This document shows positions 19,932-28,146 of a DNA stretch of 64,000 nt, one piece after another. The notes beneath the pieces were generated by a model. It searched no databases. It was not told where the DNA came from and was given only the letters and a program-made list of their open reading frames with translations. The stretch is from Rhizobium sp. Pop5. Lineage in GTDB: Bacteria; Pseudomonadota; Alphaproteobacteria; Rhizobiales; Rhizobiaceae. The position numbers and the translations under genes were made by a program. Location: assembly GCF_024721175.1 (NCBI RefSeq), contig NZ_CP099399.1, positions 1,550,001 to 1,614,000 on the forward strand, given 5' to 3'. How positions within the stretch are numbered: the first letter of the stretch is position 1; each line of letters begins with the position of its first letter.

Positions 19932-20444
19932 ATGACGAAGATCTGGAGAGAAACCGGTTTTGTCGAAAACGATCCCTGGGTGATCGAAACCGACGAGGTG
20001 AAGGCGACCGGAGAGCAGAAACCGCTGCTCAGCCTCGACGAACTGATCGCCAAGGCCGATGAAAGCAACGATATCGGCCTTGGCGTGCTGATCAAGCCGG
20101 CCGACGATGTTCGGAAACTCGAGCCCTATCTCGATCGCCTCGCAGTCGTCGCCGTCGCCTTTCCGGCGTTCAACGACGGCCGCGCTTTCAGCCACGCCTC
20201 GCTGCTGCGCCAGCGCCTGGGTTATACCACCGAATTGCGCGCCGTCGGCGACGTGCTGATCGACCAGATCCCGCTGATGCTGCGCGTCGGCATCGACAGC
20301 TTTTCGGTCAGCAACGTCACCGCCCTGAAGCGGCTTTCCGAAAACCGTCTTCCGGCCATTCCCCATCATTATCAGCCGGCGGTGCGTGACGCCGACGCCG
20401 GCAAAGGCTATAGTTGGCGTCGTCAGGCGAAGCCGGCCGCATAA
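19932..20444 (+). CDS. DUF934 family protein, probable sulfite-reduction accessory protein
   Basis: A 170-residue soluble protein of the DUF934 family, almost always adjacent to cysI in proteobacteria and sometimes labelled a putative oxidoreductase. Conserved features seen are the central AVAFPAFNDGRAFSHASLLRQR region and the GDVLIDQIPLMLR segment. There is no cofactor motif that I can identify. Two in-frame ATGs lie at 19929 and 19932; the second is better spaced from AGGAGGGG. It is likely cotranscribed with cysG-DUF2849-cysI. Confidence 0.85.
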   Translation: MTKIWRETGFVENDPWVIETDEVKATGEQKPLLSLDELIAKADESNDIGLGVLIKPADDVRKLEPYLDRLAVVAVAFPAFNDGRAFSHASLLRQRLGYTTELRAVGDVLIDQIPLMLRVGIDSFSVSNVTALKRLSENRLPAIPHHYQPAVRDADAGKGYSWRRQAKPAA

Positions 20445-20482
20445 GCGACCACTCCGTCTTTTTACGATGGCGGAACAGTAGC

Positions 20483-21694
20483 ATGAAGACATTCGAAGTG
20501 GCGGTAATCGGTGGCGGTCTCGCCGGCATGATCGCCGCAATCGCGCTTGGCCGCGGCGGCCGCAGCGTTGCGCTGATAGCGCCCGTCGCGGCGAAGGAAG
20601 ATCGGCGCACCACGGCGCTGATGGATCAGTCGATCCGCTTCCTCGACCGCCTGACGCTCTGGGAAAGGCTGCGTCCTGCAGCCGCTCCTCTCAACAGTAT
20701 GCGCATCATCGACGGCACCGACCGGCTGCTGCGTGCGCCAACGACGACCTTCCGCGCGGCCGAAGTGGGCCTCGATGCCTTCGGCTACAATTTTCCCAAC
20801 AAGGTGATGGTCGACATCCTCGAAGAGGCCGCTGCTGGCGAGGGCAATATCACCCGCTTCACGGACATGGCCGAATCGATCGAGGTCTCAGGCGAGGCGA
20901 TTTCGATCACGCTTGCCGGCGGTGAGGCGCTCTCGGCCGATTTTGCCGTCGGCGCCGACGGCCGCGGCTCGAAGCTGCGCGAGACGGCAGGTATCGGCGT
21001 GCGCAACTGGTCCTATCCGCAATCGGCCATGGTGCTGAATTTCGCCCATTCCCTGCCGCACCAGAACATCTCGACGGAATTCCATACCAAGCACGGCCCC
21101 CTTACTCAGGTGCCGCTGCCGGGAAGCCGCTCCAGCCTCGTTTGGGTGCAGGATCCCGCAGAGGCGGCGGCCCGCGTGGAATTGCCACTCGCTGAACTCG
21201 ACAGCCTTGTCGAGGCTCAGATGCAGTCCATGCTCGGTAAGGTGAGTGTCGAAGAGGGCGTCCAGGTCTGGCCGCTCTCCGGCATGATGGCGCATCGTTT
21301 CGGCAAGGGCCGCATCGCGCTGATCGGCGAGGCGGCCCACGTCTTCCCGCCGATCGGGGCACAGGGGCTGAATCTGAGCCTGCGCGATATCATGGCGCTG
21401 ACCGATATCCTCTGCGATAGGGCCGAACTGCCGGTGCCGGCCGATGCCGGCGACAGTTTCGATCGCAGCCGCCGCGCCGATATCATGACGCGCACGGCGA
21501 GCGTCGACCTTCTCAACCGCTCGCTGCTATCGGATTTCCTGCCTGTGCAGATGCTGCGCGCCGCTGGCCTGCATATACTCTCGGCCATTCCGCCTCTGCG
21601 CAACATCGTCATGCGCGAAGGAATCGAGCCGGGCGGCGGATTCCGCGATATTCCCGGTGCCCTACGGGAAAAGCTGAAGCGGAAGAAGGCCTGA
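20483..21694 (+). CDS. UbiH/Coq6-family FAD-dependent hydroxylase
   Basis: A 403-residue flavoprotein monooxygenase. It has an N-terminal dinucleotide-binding motif GGGLAGMIAA, the DG motif GADGRGSKLRE at about residue 155, and the second FAD motif IGEAAHVFPPIGAQGLN at about residue 280. The last is the ubiquinone-hydroxylase signature. It should hydroxylate a ring position of the ubiquinone precursor; which position cannot be read from sequence. ATG 20483 gives the conserved start MKTFEVAVIGGG. Its 3' end overlaps the opposing AEC carrier gene by 33 bases. Confidence 0.9.
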   Translation: MKTFEVAVIGGGLAGMIAAIALGRGGRSVALIAPVAAKEDRRTTALMDQSIRFLDRLTLWERLRPAAAPLNSMRIIDGTDRLLRAPTTTFRAAEVGLDAFGYNFPNKVMVDILEEAAAGEGNITRFTDMAESIEVSGEAISITLAGGEALSADFAVGADGRGSKLRETAGIGVRNWSYPQSAMVLNFAHSLPHQNISTEFHTKHGPLTQVPLPGSRSSLVWVQDPAEAAARVELPLAELDSLVEAQMQSMLGKVSVEEGVQVWPLSGMMAHRFGKGRIALIGEAAHVFPPIGAQGLNLSLRDIMALTDILCDRAELPVPADAGDSFDRSRRADIMTRTASVDLLNRSLLSDFLPVQMLRAAGLHILSAIPPLRNIVMREGIEPGGGFRDIPGALREKLKRKKA

Positions 21695-22624
21695 CCGCAG
21701 CAGGATCAGCCAGAGCGAAACGCTCACCACCGAAAGCACCGTTGTAATCAGGATCGTCGCCGAGGCGCGCTCCTGCCAGACGCCATATTGCTGACCGATG
21801 ACAAAGACATTGGTCGCCGTCGGCAGCGAGGCGAGCAGCACGGCGGCGTGGATCCACACCGCGTCGAAACCGCCGACCGCTGTGAGCGCAACGCAGACCG
21901 CGATCGGGTGCAGGATCAGCTTCGCCGGCACGATATATGAGATCTCCGCAGGGATACGCTTCAGCGGCCGAAGCGCCAGCGTCACGCCCATGGCAAAGAG
22001 AGCGCAGGGAGCCGCCGCCTGGGCGAGATAGTCGCCGAGGCGCTGAAACGCCAGCGGCTGGTCGATATGCAGGGCGGCAACGGCAAAGCCTGCCGCCGTC
22101 GACAGGATGAAGGGATGCAGAGCCACTTTCCGCACGATATCGGCGGTTAGCTGGCCGGCTGACCGCTTGTCGTCACCGGCTGCGGCCATCAATGCCGGCG
22201 CCACGATGAAGTGCAGCGCGTTCTCGAAGCAAATGATCAGCGCCACCGGCACGGCCGCACCTTCACCGAGCGCCAAGAGCGCCAGACCGGGTCCCATATA
22301 GCCGATATTGCCGTAAGCGCCGGCAAAGGACTGGATGGTGCAATCGGCGAGCGAATTGCCCCGCCAGATCCGGCCGATGGCGAACAGCAGGATGAAGACT
22401 GCATAGGTCGCCGCGATATCGGTGACGATGAAATCGACGCGCGTCAGTTCTTCGATCGGCGTCCGTGAAACGAGCTTGAAGAACAAGGCGGGCAGGGCGG
22501 CGTAGATGATGAAGATGTTCAGCCAGCCGAGCGCTTCAGCTGGCTGCTTGGTCGCCTTGGCGGCGATGTAACCGATCAGGATCAGGCCGAAGAATGGTAA
22601 TAGCAGGCTGACGATATCGGCCAA
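21662..22624 (-). CDS. AEC-family transporter (auxin efflux carrier fold)
   Basis: A 320-residue integral membrane protein with about ten hydrophobic segments in two repeats. It begins ADIVSLLLPFFGLILIGYIAAK, typical of the AEC/BASS-like family that exports carboxylates. In bacteria, members move malonate, malate or related acids. There is no metabolic partner next to it, so the substrate cannot be assigned. Its end overlaps the end of the UbiH-type gene in convergent orientation. Confidence 0.87.
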   Translation of the reverse strand: MADIVSLLLPFFGLILIGYIAAKATKQPAEALGWLNIFIIYAALPALFFKLVSRTPIEELTRVDFIVTDIAATYAVFILLFAIGRIWRGNSLADCTIQSFAGAYGNIGYMGPGLALLALGEGAAVPVALIICFENALHFIVAPALMAAAGDDKRSAGQLTADIVRKVALHPFILSTAAGFAVAALHIDQPLAFQRLGDYLAQAAAPCALFAMGVTLALRPLKRIPAEISYIVPAKLILHPIAVCVALTAVGGFDAVWIHAAVLLASLPTATNVFVIGQQYGVWQERASATILITTVLSVVSVSLWLILLRSGLLPLQLFP

Positions 22625-22674
22625 GTGTCTTCCAGTGCACGGAGGTGAAAGGCGGGTAGGGACCTGACTTAAAG

Positions 22675-22769
22675 CAATTCCAGCAAAAGTGCACAGCGGT
22701 TTTGCTGGAATCCGGTGAAAACAAAGAGATAGAGCGTTTTCATCATTCGAAGAAAGACGGAAACGCTCT
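22675..22769. repeat. double palindromic intergenic repeat
   Basis: Two hairpins lie side by side. ATTCCAGCAAAA (22677-22688) pairs with TTTTGCTGGAAT (22700-22711). AGAGCGTTTTC (22731-22741) pairs with GAAACGCTCT (22760-22769). The motif AATTCCAGCAAAAGTG...GCGGTTTTGC is a recurring rhizobial intergenic element. It sits between two minus-strand genes and might also act as a transcription end for the upstream hydrolase. Confidence 0.65.
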
Positions 22770-22799
22770 AATTCTATTGCGGCTCTGACCCGATAGCGG

Positions 22800-23735
22800 T
22801 CAGTAGTCCCAGAAGGCTGCTACCCACCGAAAGGCATCGCCGTCGACAGCGACCCGGCCGACGGACGGGAACGGCAGGTGCGTGGCCACCAGTTGCTCGC
22901 CGGTCTCCGCCAGTTCACGCAAAAGACGAACTCGAACGCGGGCCGCCTCCTCGGGGTCGTGTTCGAAGCCGTTGTACCAGTCGGGGTGTTCAAACCCGAC
23001 GGCGAACACGGCGTCGCCGGCAAACATCAGCCGGTCCCCGCCGGACGCTATGCGGATGACGCTGTGCCCGGGGGTGTGGCCGCCAGTGCGATGGACGACC
23101 ACACCAGGCGCCACTTCGTACTCCTCGTCGAACAGCCTGAGATAGCCGCTGTACTCTTTCGCGAACCGCTTGGCAGTTGCCCGAAGCGCGTCCGGGAACC
23201 CCGGCGGCATGGAGACGTGGGAGAAGTCGGGCGCCTCCCAGAACTTGACTTCGGCGGCCGCCACGTGGATCCGGAGGTCCGGACGCAGCTGGTCCTTCAC
23301 TCCGTCGACGAGCAGCCCGCCAATGTGGTCCATGTGCATGTGGGTCAGCACCACGTCGGTCACCGACGCAAGATCGATGCCGGCGGCCTCCAGTCGCTTG
23401 ATCAACTGCCCGGCTCGCGGCAGGTGCAAGTCCGGATCGATCCCCAGCCCGGCGTCGAGGAGTATCGTCTGGCCGCCGCTGCGCACCACGACGACGTTCA
23501 GCGCCCAGTCGAAAGCCTCCTGCGGCAGGTACATTTCTTTCAGCCAGGCCGCCCGAACGGCCGGATCGGCGTTGTGGCCCAGCATCGCGGTTGGGAGCGG
23601 CAGCACTCCATCACTGACCACCAGCACCTCAATCTCGCCGATATTAAGCGCGTAGCGCGACGGAACCAGCTCGTCGAGCCGAGGTTTGCCGGGGTGTCCG
23701 GTGTTTTCCAGACTCATCTTTGTCTCAACGTTCAT
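22800..23735 (-). CDS. metallo-beta-lactamase-fold hydrolase
   Basis: A 311-residue hydrolase with the zinc motif HMHMDHIGG at about residue 140. Downstream ligands are in TGGHTPGHS and the Asp of MFAGDAVF. The arrangement resembles quinolone-signal lactonases and other MBL lactonase/esterase proteins rather than glyoxalase II. There is no signal peptide. In-frame ATGs at codons 1 and 7 are both possible starts. The sequence looks somewhat richer in G/C-ending codons than its neighbours, which may hint at transfer. The substrate is unknown. Confidence 0.85.
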   Translation of the reverse strand: MNVETKMSLENTGHPGKPRLDELVPSRYALNIGEIEVLVVSDGVLPLPTAMLGHNADPAVRAAWLKEMYLPQEAFDWALNVVVVRSGGQTILLDAGLGIDPDLHLPRAGQLIKRLEAAGIDLASVTDVVLTHMHMDHIGGLLVDGVKDQLRPDLRIHVAAAEVKFWEAPDFSHVSMPPGFPDALRATAKRFAKEYSGYLRLFDEEYEVAPGVVVHRTGGHTPGHSVIRIASGGDRLMFAGDAVFAVGFEHPDWYNGFEHDPEEAARVRVRLLRELAETGEQLVATHLPFPSVGRVAVDGDAFRWVAAFWDY

Positions 23736-23936
23736 GTTCGTCTCCTTCTGACCGCCGCCCTAAACACGGCAGTGCCGACGCTACATGGAGGCGTGTTCGC
23801 GATCGATTGGGTCGAGGGATAGAGGCGGGTGGGGCCGAGGGACAGGGCGAGCCATACCAGGGCATAGGTCCCGGTCCCTTTTCTTCGCCATGGCGTGCTG
23901 AGCGCGGAAGCAATCGATCAGAGGCAGCGAATTCAA

Positions 23937-24686
23937 CTAACCGATCTGCATCAGAATCGGAAAGGTCTGCTGGAACCAGATCGCTACATCGCTGACCCAT
24001 CCGAACAGGAAGGCGAGGCCGGTCAGCACGAGGAAGACACCCATCACCTTTTCCACAGTGCCGAGATGGCGGCGGAAGCGCGACAGGAACCGCATGAAGG
24101 CGCCGGAAAAGCCGGCGGCGATCCAGAAGGGAATGGCAAGCCCGAGCGAATAGATGGCAAGCAGCCCGGCGCCGGAGCCGACCGTCTCGCGCGAGGCGGC
24201 AACGCCGAGGATCGCGCCGAGCACCGGGCCGATACAAGGCGTCCAGCCGAAGGCGAAGGCAAGACCCATGACATAAGCGCCCGTCAGCGTCGCCGGCTTG
24301 CCGCCGCCTTGGAAACGCGCCTCGCGGGCAAGCAGCCCGATTCGGAAGAGACCGAGGAAATTCAGCCCCATGACGATGATGATCAGCCCGCCGATCTTGG
24401 ACAAAAGGTCGAGATGCTGGCGGAGCGCCATGCCGATGCTGGAAGCACCGGCCCCGAGCGCCACGAAGACGGTGGCGAATCCGAGCGTGAAGAGCAGCGC
24501 GGAGAACAGGACGCCGCGCCTGATGTCGGGCGCCACCGCAACCGCGCCGCCGCCGCGGAACTGCTCCACGGAAATGCCGGCCATGTAGCAGAGATAGGGC
24601 GGGACGAGGGGAAGCACGCAAGGCGACAGAAAGGAAAGCGCCCCGGCAATCAGCGCACTCCACAGGGAAATATCGGCAATCGACAC
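23937..24686 (-). CDS. ccdA: cytochrome c biogenesis protein CcdA (thiol-disulfide transmembrane carrier)
   Basis: A 249-residue membrane protein with six predicted helices. The redox-active cysteines are visible in helix 1 (FLSPCVLPLVPPYLCYMAG) and helix 4 (FGWTPCIGP). It carries reducing equivalents from cytosolic thioredoxin to periplasmic thiol proteins for heme attachment to c-type cytochromes. It is shorter than DsbD because it lacks the periplasmic domains, as expected for CcdA. Longer open frames on the same strand that cover it are out of frame. It is transcribed away from the tRNA-Lys gene. Confidence 0.92.
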   Translation of the reverse strand: MSIADISLWSALIAGALSFLSPCVLPLVPPYLCYMAGISVEQFRGGGAVAVAPDIRRGVLFSALLFTLGFATVFVALGAGASSIGMALRQHLDLLSKIGGLIIIVMGLNFLGLFRIGLLAREARFQGGGKPATLTGAYVMGLAFAFGWTPCIGPVLGAILGVAASRETVGSGAGLLAIYSLGLAIPFWIAAGFSGAFMRFLSRFRRHLGTVEKVMGVFLVLTGLAFLFGWVSDVAIWFQQTFPILMQIG

Positions 24687-24826
24687 GCATTCTCTCCAGC
24701 TGCAATCAGCTTGGTCTTCCTAGCTTTGCGGGCTCAACATTGCCAATCACCTTTTTGAGCTTGGCGGAAATGCGCCGTTGCCCCGCAAGAAATGTGCCGA
24801 ACGTTTGGAAAAGACAAATTTTTCGG

Positions 24827-24855
24827 TTGACCGCAATGGGTCGCCTGCCTATGTT
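24827..24855 (+). promoter_or_regulatory. promoter of tRNA-Lys
   Basis: TTGACC, a 17-base spacer and TATGTT form a good sigma-70-type promoter. The -10 box ends 41 bases before the mature 5' end of the tRNA. Confidence 0.7.
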
Positions 24856-24896
24856 CCGCCCACTTCCAGCCGGGGTGCGTCACACCCGCGGAGAGG

Positions 24897-24972
24897 GAGA
24901 GCGTAGCTCAGCCGGTAGAGCAACTGACTTTTAATCAGTAGGTCTCGGGTTCGAACCCCGACGCTCTCACCA
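24897..24972 (+). tRNA. tRNA-Lys (anticodon TTT)
   Basis: A 76-base cloverleaf. The acceptor stem is GAGAGCG / CGCTCTC, with discriminator A and an encoded CCA. The D-arm is GCTC...GAGC. The anticodon arm is CTGACTTTTAATCAG with anticodon TTT. The T-arm contains GGTTCGAACCCC. There is no sign of an integrated element using its 3' end. Confidence 0.97.
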
Positions 24973-25072
24973 TAATCTAAATTCACTTTTCTGAACGACG
25001 TCAACCAGCCGCGATGCGCGGATGGATGGGCGGCAATGAAAACGTCTTGGAACGGTCAAGCGCTGTCGGATC

Positions 25073-25300
25073 TCATGAATATCCACCGAAAGCCAATAGA
25101 AGTGCGCCGACCGCGATAAGGGACAGGGCTGGCCAGTTTCGAGATAAGCCCAGGAACCTGAGGCCTTGATGCCTTGGTTCGAGCGTGCTGCCGCCTTGCG
25201 GCGTTTGATGCGGATTGCTCGGTTTTCGACCAAGCGCCGAGGAAAACAGAAAGAGAAGTCCGCCGATGATAAGAGCGGCGCCAGTCAGGATTGCCCACAT
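25073..25300 (-). CDS. small hypothetical membrane protein with two TM segments
   Basis: A 75-residue protein. Residues 2-22 (WAILTGAALIIGGLLFLFSS) and 57-73 (ALSLIAVGALLLAFGGY) are hydrophobic. The middle is polar and proline-rich, suggesting a hairpin in the inner membrane. A GGAAC-N18-TT promoter candidate lies upstream at 25336-25360, which would place it under the EcfG general stress sigma factor. No function can be named. Confidence 0.55.
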   Translation of the reverse strand: MWAILTGAALIIGGLLFLFSSALGRKPSNPHQTPQGGSTLEPRHQGLRFLGLSRNWPALSLIAVGALLLAFGGYS

Positions 25301-25335
25301 GGTGGCCTCCGCCAGAGGGACGACAATATAGGTAA

Positions 25336-25360
25336 AACCAGATCCGGCACCGATCGTTCC
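25336..25360 (-). promoter_or_regulatory. candidate EcfG/RpoE2-type promoter
   Basis: On the minus strand GGAAC (25360-25356) is followed by 18 bases and TT, matching the GGAAC-N18/19-TT consensus known for rhizobial general stress promoters. It lies 36-60 bases before the ATG of the small membrane protein. Confidence 0.5.
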
Positions 25361-25597
25361 GTAAGTGGCGGGTCACCTGAACAACCTTCACGGAAATATT
25401 GACACCAGCCATGTGGCGACCAAACCAGGATTGCGCAACGTAACGCCGCGAAACTCATAAGTCTGCCGCCTTGCGCACCCCGGTCAGCTCGGAGTTCCAA
25501 CCCGTCGAGCAGCAACCTGGGATATCGAAATTCGGCGCCTCTATCCGTGCGCCGTAAATGGAAGGCGCGGCTGAATTTGCTTCGGCAAACTCTGCAC

Positions 25598-25672
25598 TCA
25601 GCGAAAGCCGAAGAAACTCAGAATCGCGAGGACAATAACGACAGCGCCGACAAGCCAGATCAAGTTGTTCAT
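25598..25672 (-). CDS. 24-residue single-TM membrane peptide
   Basis: MNNLIWLVGAVVIVLAILSF, then FGFR and a stop. It is almost entirely one hydrophobic helix with a positive C-terminus. It is supported by a CGGGAG ribosome-binding site 8-13 bases upstream and a GGAAC-N19-TT promoter candidate at 25719-25744. I recall near-identical short peptides in other rhizobia, but this was not searched. The role is unknown; small stress-induced membrane peptides often modulate larger membrane complexes. Confidence 0.6.
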   Translation of the reverse strand: MNNLIWLVGAVVIVLAILSFFGFR

Positions 25673-25718
25673 GGAAACCGTTCTCCCGTTCGATTGGGCC
25701 ATCCGTGGCCCGATGACT

Positions 25719-25744
25719 AACTGCGGCGCAGGGCTTGAGGTTCC
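25719..25744 (-). promoter_or_regulatory. candidate EcfG/RpoE2-type promoter
   Basis: GGAAC at 25744-25740 on the minus strand, then 19 bases, then TT within GTTAG. It is placed 47-72 bases before the start of the 24-residue membrane peptide. Confidence 0.45.
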
Positions 25745-25940
25745 CGATCAAGCAATTGCCGCAGCCCGACTCCTCTCGCAAATCCGGCCGTACCTAGCCT
25801 TTTAGGGCTGGTCCATCCGAACGGATTGGCCGGTCAGGCCCGCTTTTCGATGAAATGCTTGAGGTTCATACTCGGCCAAATGAGAGCAGGCGACGATCTC
25901 ACGAAGCAGCAAATACCGCCGCATCGGCGTCGCGAATTTT

Positions 25941-26123
25941 TCAATAGCTGCATGAGCGGGCGTTGCTGGGTCTGAACCCGTCCGCGCATGCCGGATTTAT
26001 CGAGGTATCGCGTTGATACTGAAAATCCTCATGGTCGTGCTTTGCAGGCGAGGTACAGGCAGAAGTAAGCGCGGACGCACCGAGCAGTGTTCCGGCGACG
26101 ACCAATGTGAGAAAGCGGTTCAT
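25941..26123 (-). CDS. small secreted protein or lipoprotein, hypothetical
   Basis: A 60-residue protein. It starts MNRFLTLVVAGTLLGASALTSAC, a signal peptide ending in a cysteine at residue 23 that could be lipidated, although LTSAC is a weak lipobox. The mature part is ~38 polar residues with two further cysteines (ACADGFRPSNARSCSY) that may form a disulfide. ATG 26123 is preferred to an upstream in-frame start because it follows AAGGAGAGG and begins the signal peptide. The function is unknown. Confidence 0.6.
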   Translation of the reverse strand: MNRFLTLVVAGTLLGASALTSACTSPAKHDHEDFQYQRDTSINPACADGFRPSNARSCSY

Positions 26124-26421
26124 TTCAGCCTCTCCTTGAAGAGTGGTGCGAGACCATGGAATCACAAACCTACACGAAAACCGGCGGCATGCGTTGATCA
26201 TGCTCATTTGATCCGAAACAGCCGCACATTGATCAGTTCAACTGGTGCTGCCTGGGAATGCGGCCAAGATGAATCGTTTCAATAATCTAATGGGGTTATT
26301 CTCTCGCTGTGGAAGTGATTTCAATAGTGACGGCGATCTGTTGTAACCAATTTTTTGTTGAATAAATCACGTTTTTTCAGTAAATTTATAGCATAAAAAG
26401 TATTATAAATGGGAGGATACT

Positions 26422-26706
26422 ATGTCAGAAGCTCGGTTCGACCCGGTTTTTCTTCATAGAAAACATTTCATCGATCAGATCACGTGTCTCGATGAAATTT
26501 TCGATGTTCTGGATGAATGGCCGGAGGACAAACGAGGCTTGGCATATGACACGCTGTTGAAGGCGTGCAGGGACACGGCGAATGGCCGTTTCCCGCTCAG
26601 CGCCGCGCGCGAAAATTTCCGGCGTTTTCTGAAGATGTCGGGTGTGCTGGAGGGCGGCCCCAAATTCGATCGAGTGCTCAGCGATCAGAATATCGGCAAT
26701 GCCTGA
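26422..26706 (+). CDS. DUF982 domain protein
   Basis: A 94-residue protein with the DUF982 pattern: DVLDEWP, then the RGLAYDTLLKACRDTANGRF block and the SAARENFRRFL helix. DUF982 proteins are small, multi-copy and nearly confined to rhizobia and relatives; no function is established. A GGGAGG ribosome-binding site precedes the ATG. The ~140 bases upstream are unusually A/T-rich for this genome and probably hold a strong promoter. A second DUF982 gene lies 1.4 kb downstream. Confidence 0.85.
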   Translation: MSEARFDPVFLHRKHFIDQITCLDEIFDVLDEWPEDKRGLAYDTLLKACRDTANGRFPLSAARENFRRFLKMSGVLEGGPKFDRVLSDQNIGNA

Positions 26707-26824
26707 GAAAGGCGGCTTCCGGGCCAGTTGACGGCAGATCTGTCACTCGTGGCCCGGAACCACTTGCGCGCAGCTTGCATTCCACCATTGCCGCATGACG
26801 ATAGGTATCGATCTCGACGGGCGC

Positions 26825-27652
26825 CTAGCTGAGGCCGGCGCCGGCCCAGTCGCATTGGAAGACCAGCATAGGCTTGGAAAATCCCTTGAGCCGCCGGCGC
26901 GTCGCATGGGCAAATAGATCGGCGGCGCCGTATTCCCGGAAAACATTCTCGGAGACGAGGATCTGGTCGCTGGAGGCGGCGGCACAGAGACGCGCGGCAA
27001 GTTGCACGGTCGAGCCGAAGAGGTCGTTGCTGTCCTCGACCGGCTCGCCGCAATCCAATCCGATGCGGATATGAATGGGCTCGGCATTGCCGCCGTTGTA
27101 ATGCTTGAATTCCTTCTGGATCGCCATGGCGCATTCGACCGCCGCAGTCGTGTCGGCAAAGGCCGCCATGATGCCGTCGCCGGTGTGCTTCACTTCGCGG
27201 CCTGAATTGTGGCTGAGGCATCGGCGCACCACGGCGTCGTGCGCCCGAACGAGTTCGGTCGCCATGCGGTCGCCGAGGCGCGATGTCATCTCGGTCGACC
27301 CGACGATATCGGTAAAGAGGATCGCCCGGTGGCCGGGATCGACTTCACCCGAGGATTGGCCGGGCCCCGGGTCAGGATCGTGAATTCGGCCTAGAAAAGC
27401 TTCGACGGCCGACAAAGCGACTTCGACGATCTCGTTGGCGACGAAACCGTGGGCCTCGCGATGGACGCACTGTGCGGTTTCCTTGTCTGGTGCATCCACG
27501 AGACAAAAGGCGGTACCACGCCGTTGATCGAACCAATAGGTGAGGAATTTGACGCCGTAGCGATCCTGAATATCGAGGTCCATGCGATGCGCCTGAGCAA
27601 CCTCGGCGGCTGACGTTCCCTCAAGATAGTGCCGGTCCATGAAGATGGGCAT
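26825..27652 (-). CDS. DUF4242 domain fused to a class III adenylate/guanylate cyclase domain
   Basis: A 275-residue soluble protein. Residues 1-95 match DUF4242, a ferredoxin-like domain (MPIFMDRHYLEG, FCLVDAPDKETA, HGFVANEIVEV). Residues ~108-265 are a class III nucleotide cyclase domain with the metal-binding FTDIVGST, the second aspartate in KHTGDGIMAAF, and a C-terminal FGSTVQLAARLCAAA helix with the asparagine-equivalent position replaced by Gln. There is no membrane segment. The metal aspartates look intact, but substrate-specifying positions differ from canonical cyclases. A role in stress or redox signalling is a guess. Confidence 0.85.
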   Translation of the reverse strand: MPIFMDRHYLEGTSAAEVAQAHRMDLDIQDRYGVKFLTYWFDQRRGTAFCLVDAPDKETAQCVHREAHGFVANEIVEVALSAVEAFLGRIHDPDPGPGQSSGEVDPGHRAILFTDIVGSTEMTSRLGDRMATELVRAHDAVVRRCLSHNSGREVKHTGDGIMAAFADTTAAVECAMAIQKEFKHYNGGNAEPIHIRIGLDCGEPVEDSNDLFGSTVQLAARLCAAASSDQILVSENVFREYGAADLFAHATRRRLKGFSKPMLVFQCDWAGAGLS

Positions 27653-28146
27653 CGCGCGTTCCTCCCAGATCCGCCGCGTGTGGACATGCGGTATTGTACG
27701 GACCGGAGGCTATTCCGTCCACCTCTGGTACAGTCGAGTAATAATATTGAACTATGGGAGGTCTATTCTGCGAAGCAAATAGCACGGGGGTGCCTGCAGG
27801 GAGTTCTTCGCGTTCGCCGATGAACTACATGCGAAATGCGACCTTGAGTGGATTGATACAGGGCTGATCCGTGAGTTGTCGCAAGCTCTGGATGAAAGCC
27901 TGAATTTTAATCAGAAAGCGTCTATCGAGCATGGAACCCGAAGCATGACGAAGGCGTTCCACGCATCGCCCATGCTTTCTCGAGTGCCGACGACAAGGGT
28001 CTATAGGGAACTGGAATCGTGCCTGCCGCTATCACCGATCAAAATGAATATCGCCAGGCTCCGAAGCTTCGACATCGCTTCCCATCCGGCACGGAAATTG
28101 CAAAGATACTGATGGGCTCACGGAAATTGGGAAAAGCTGTAGCAAA
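27653..28146 (+). other. 494-base stretch without a convincing gene
   Basis: A frame is open from 27783 to 28112 (AGG-GAG-TTC-TTC onward) but has no ATG or GTG start and only a TTG at 27876. The encoded sequence (DLEWIDTGLIRELSQALDES) looks protein-like, so this may be a decayed gene, but I cannot name a family. The rest is the promoter side of the cyclase gene, with A/T-rich spots near 27740. Confidence 0.3.

Noticed and set aside
24897..24972. tRNA-Lys as an integration site for a genomic island
   Set aside because: No integrase gene and no repeat of the tRNA 3' end was seen in the following accessory stretch.
27876..28112. A 78-codon open frame starting at TTG
   Set aside because: No ATG or GTG start, no ribosome-binding site and no family. 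Kept only as a possible relic in the intergenic entry.
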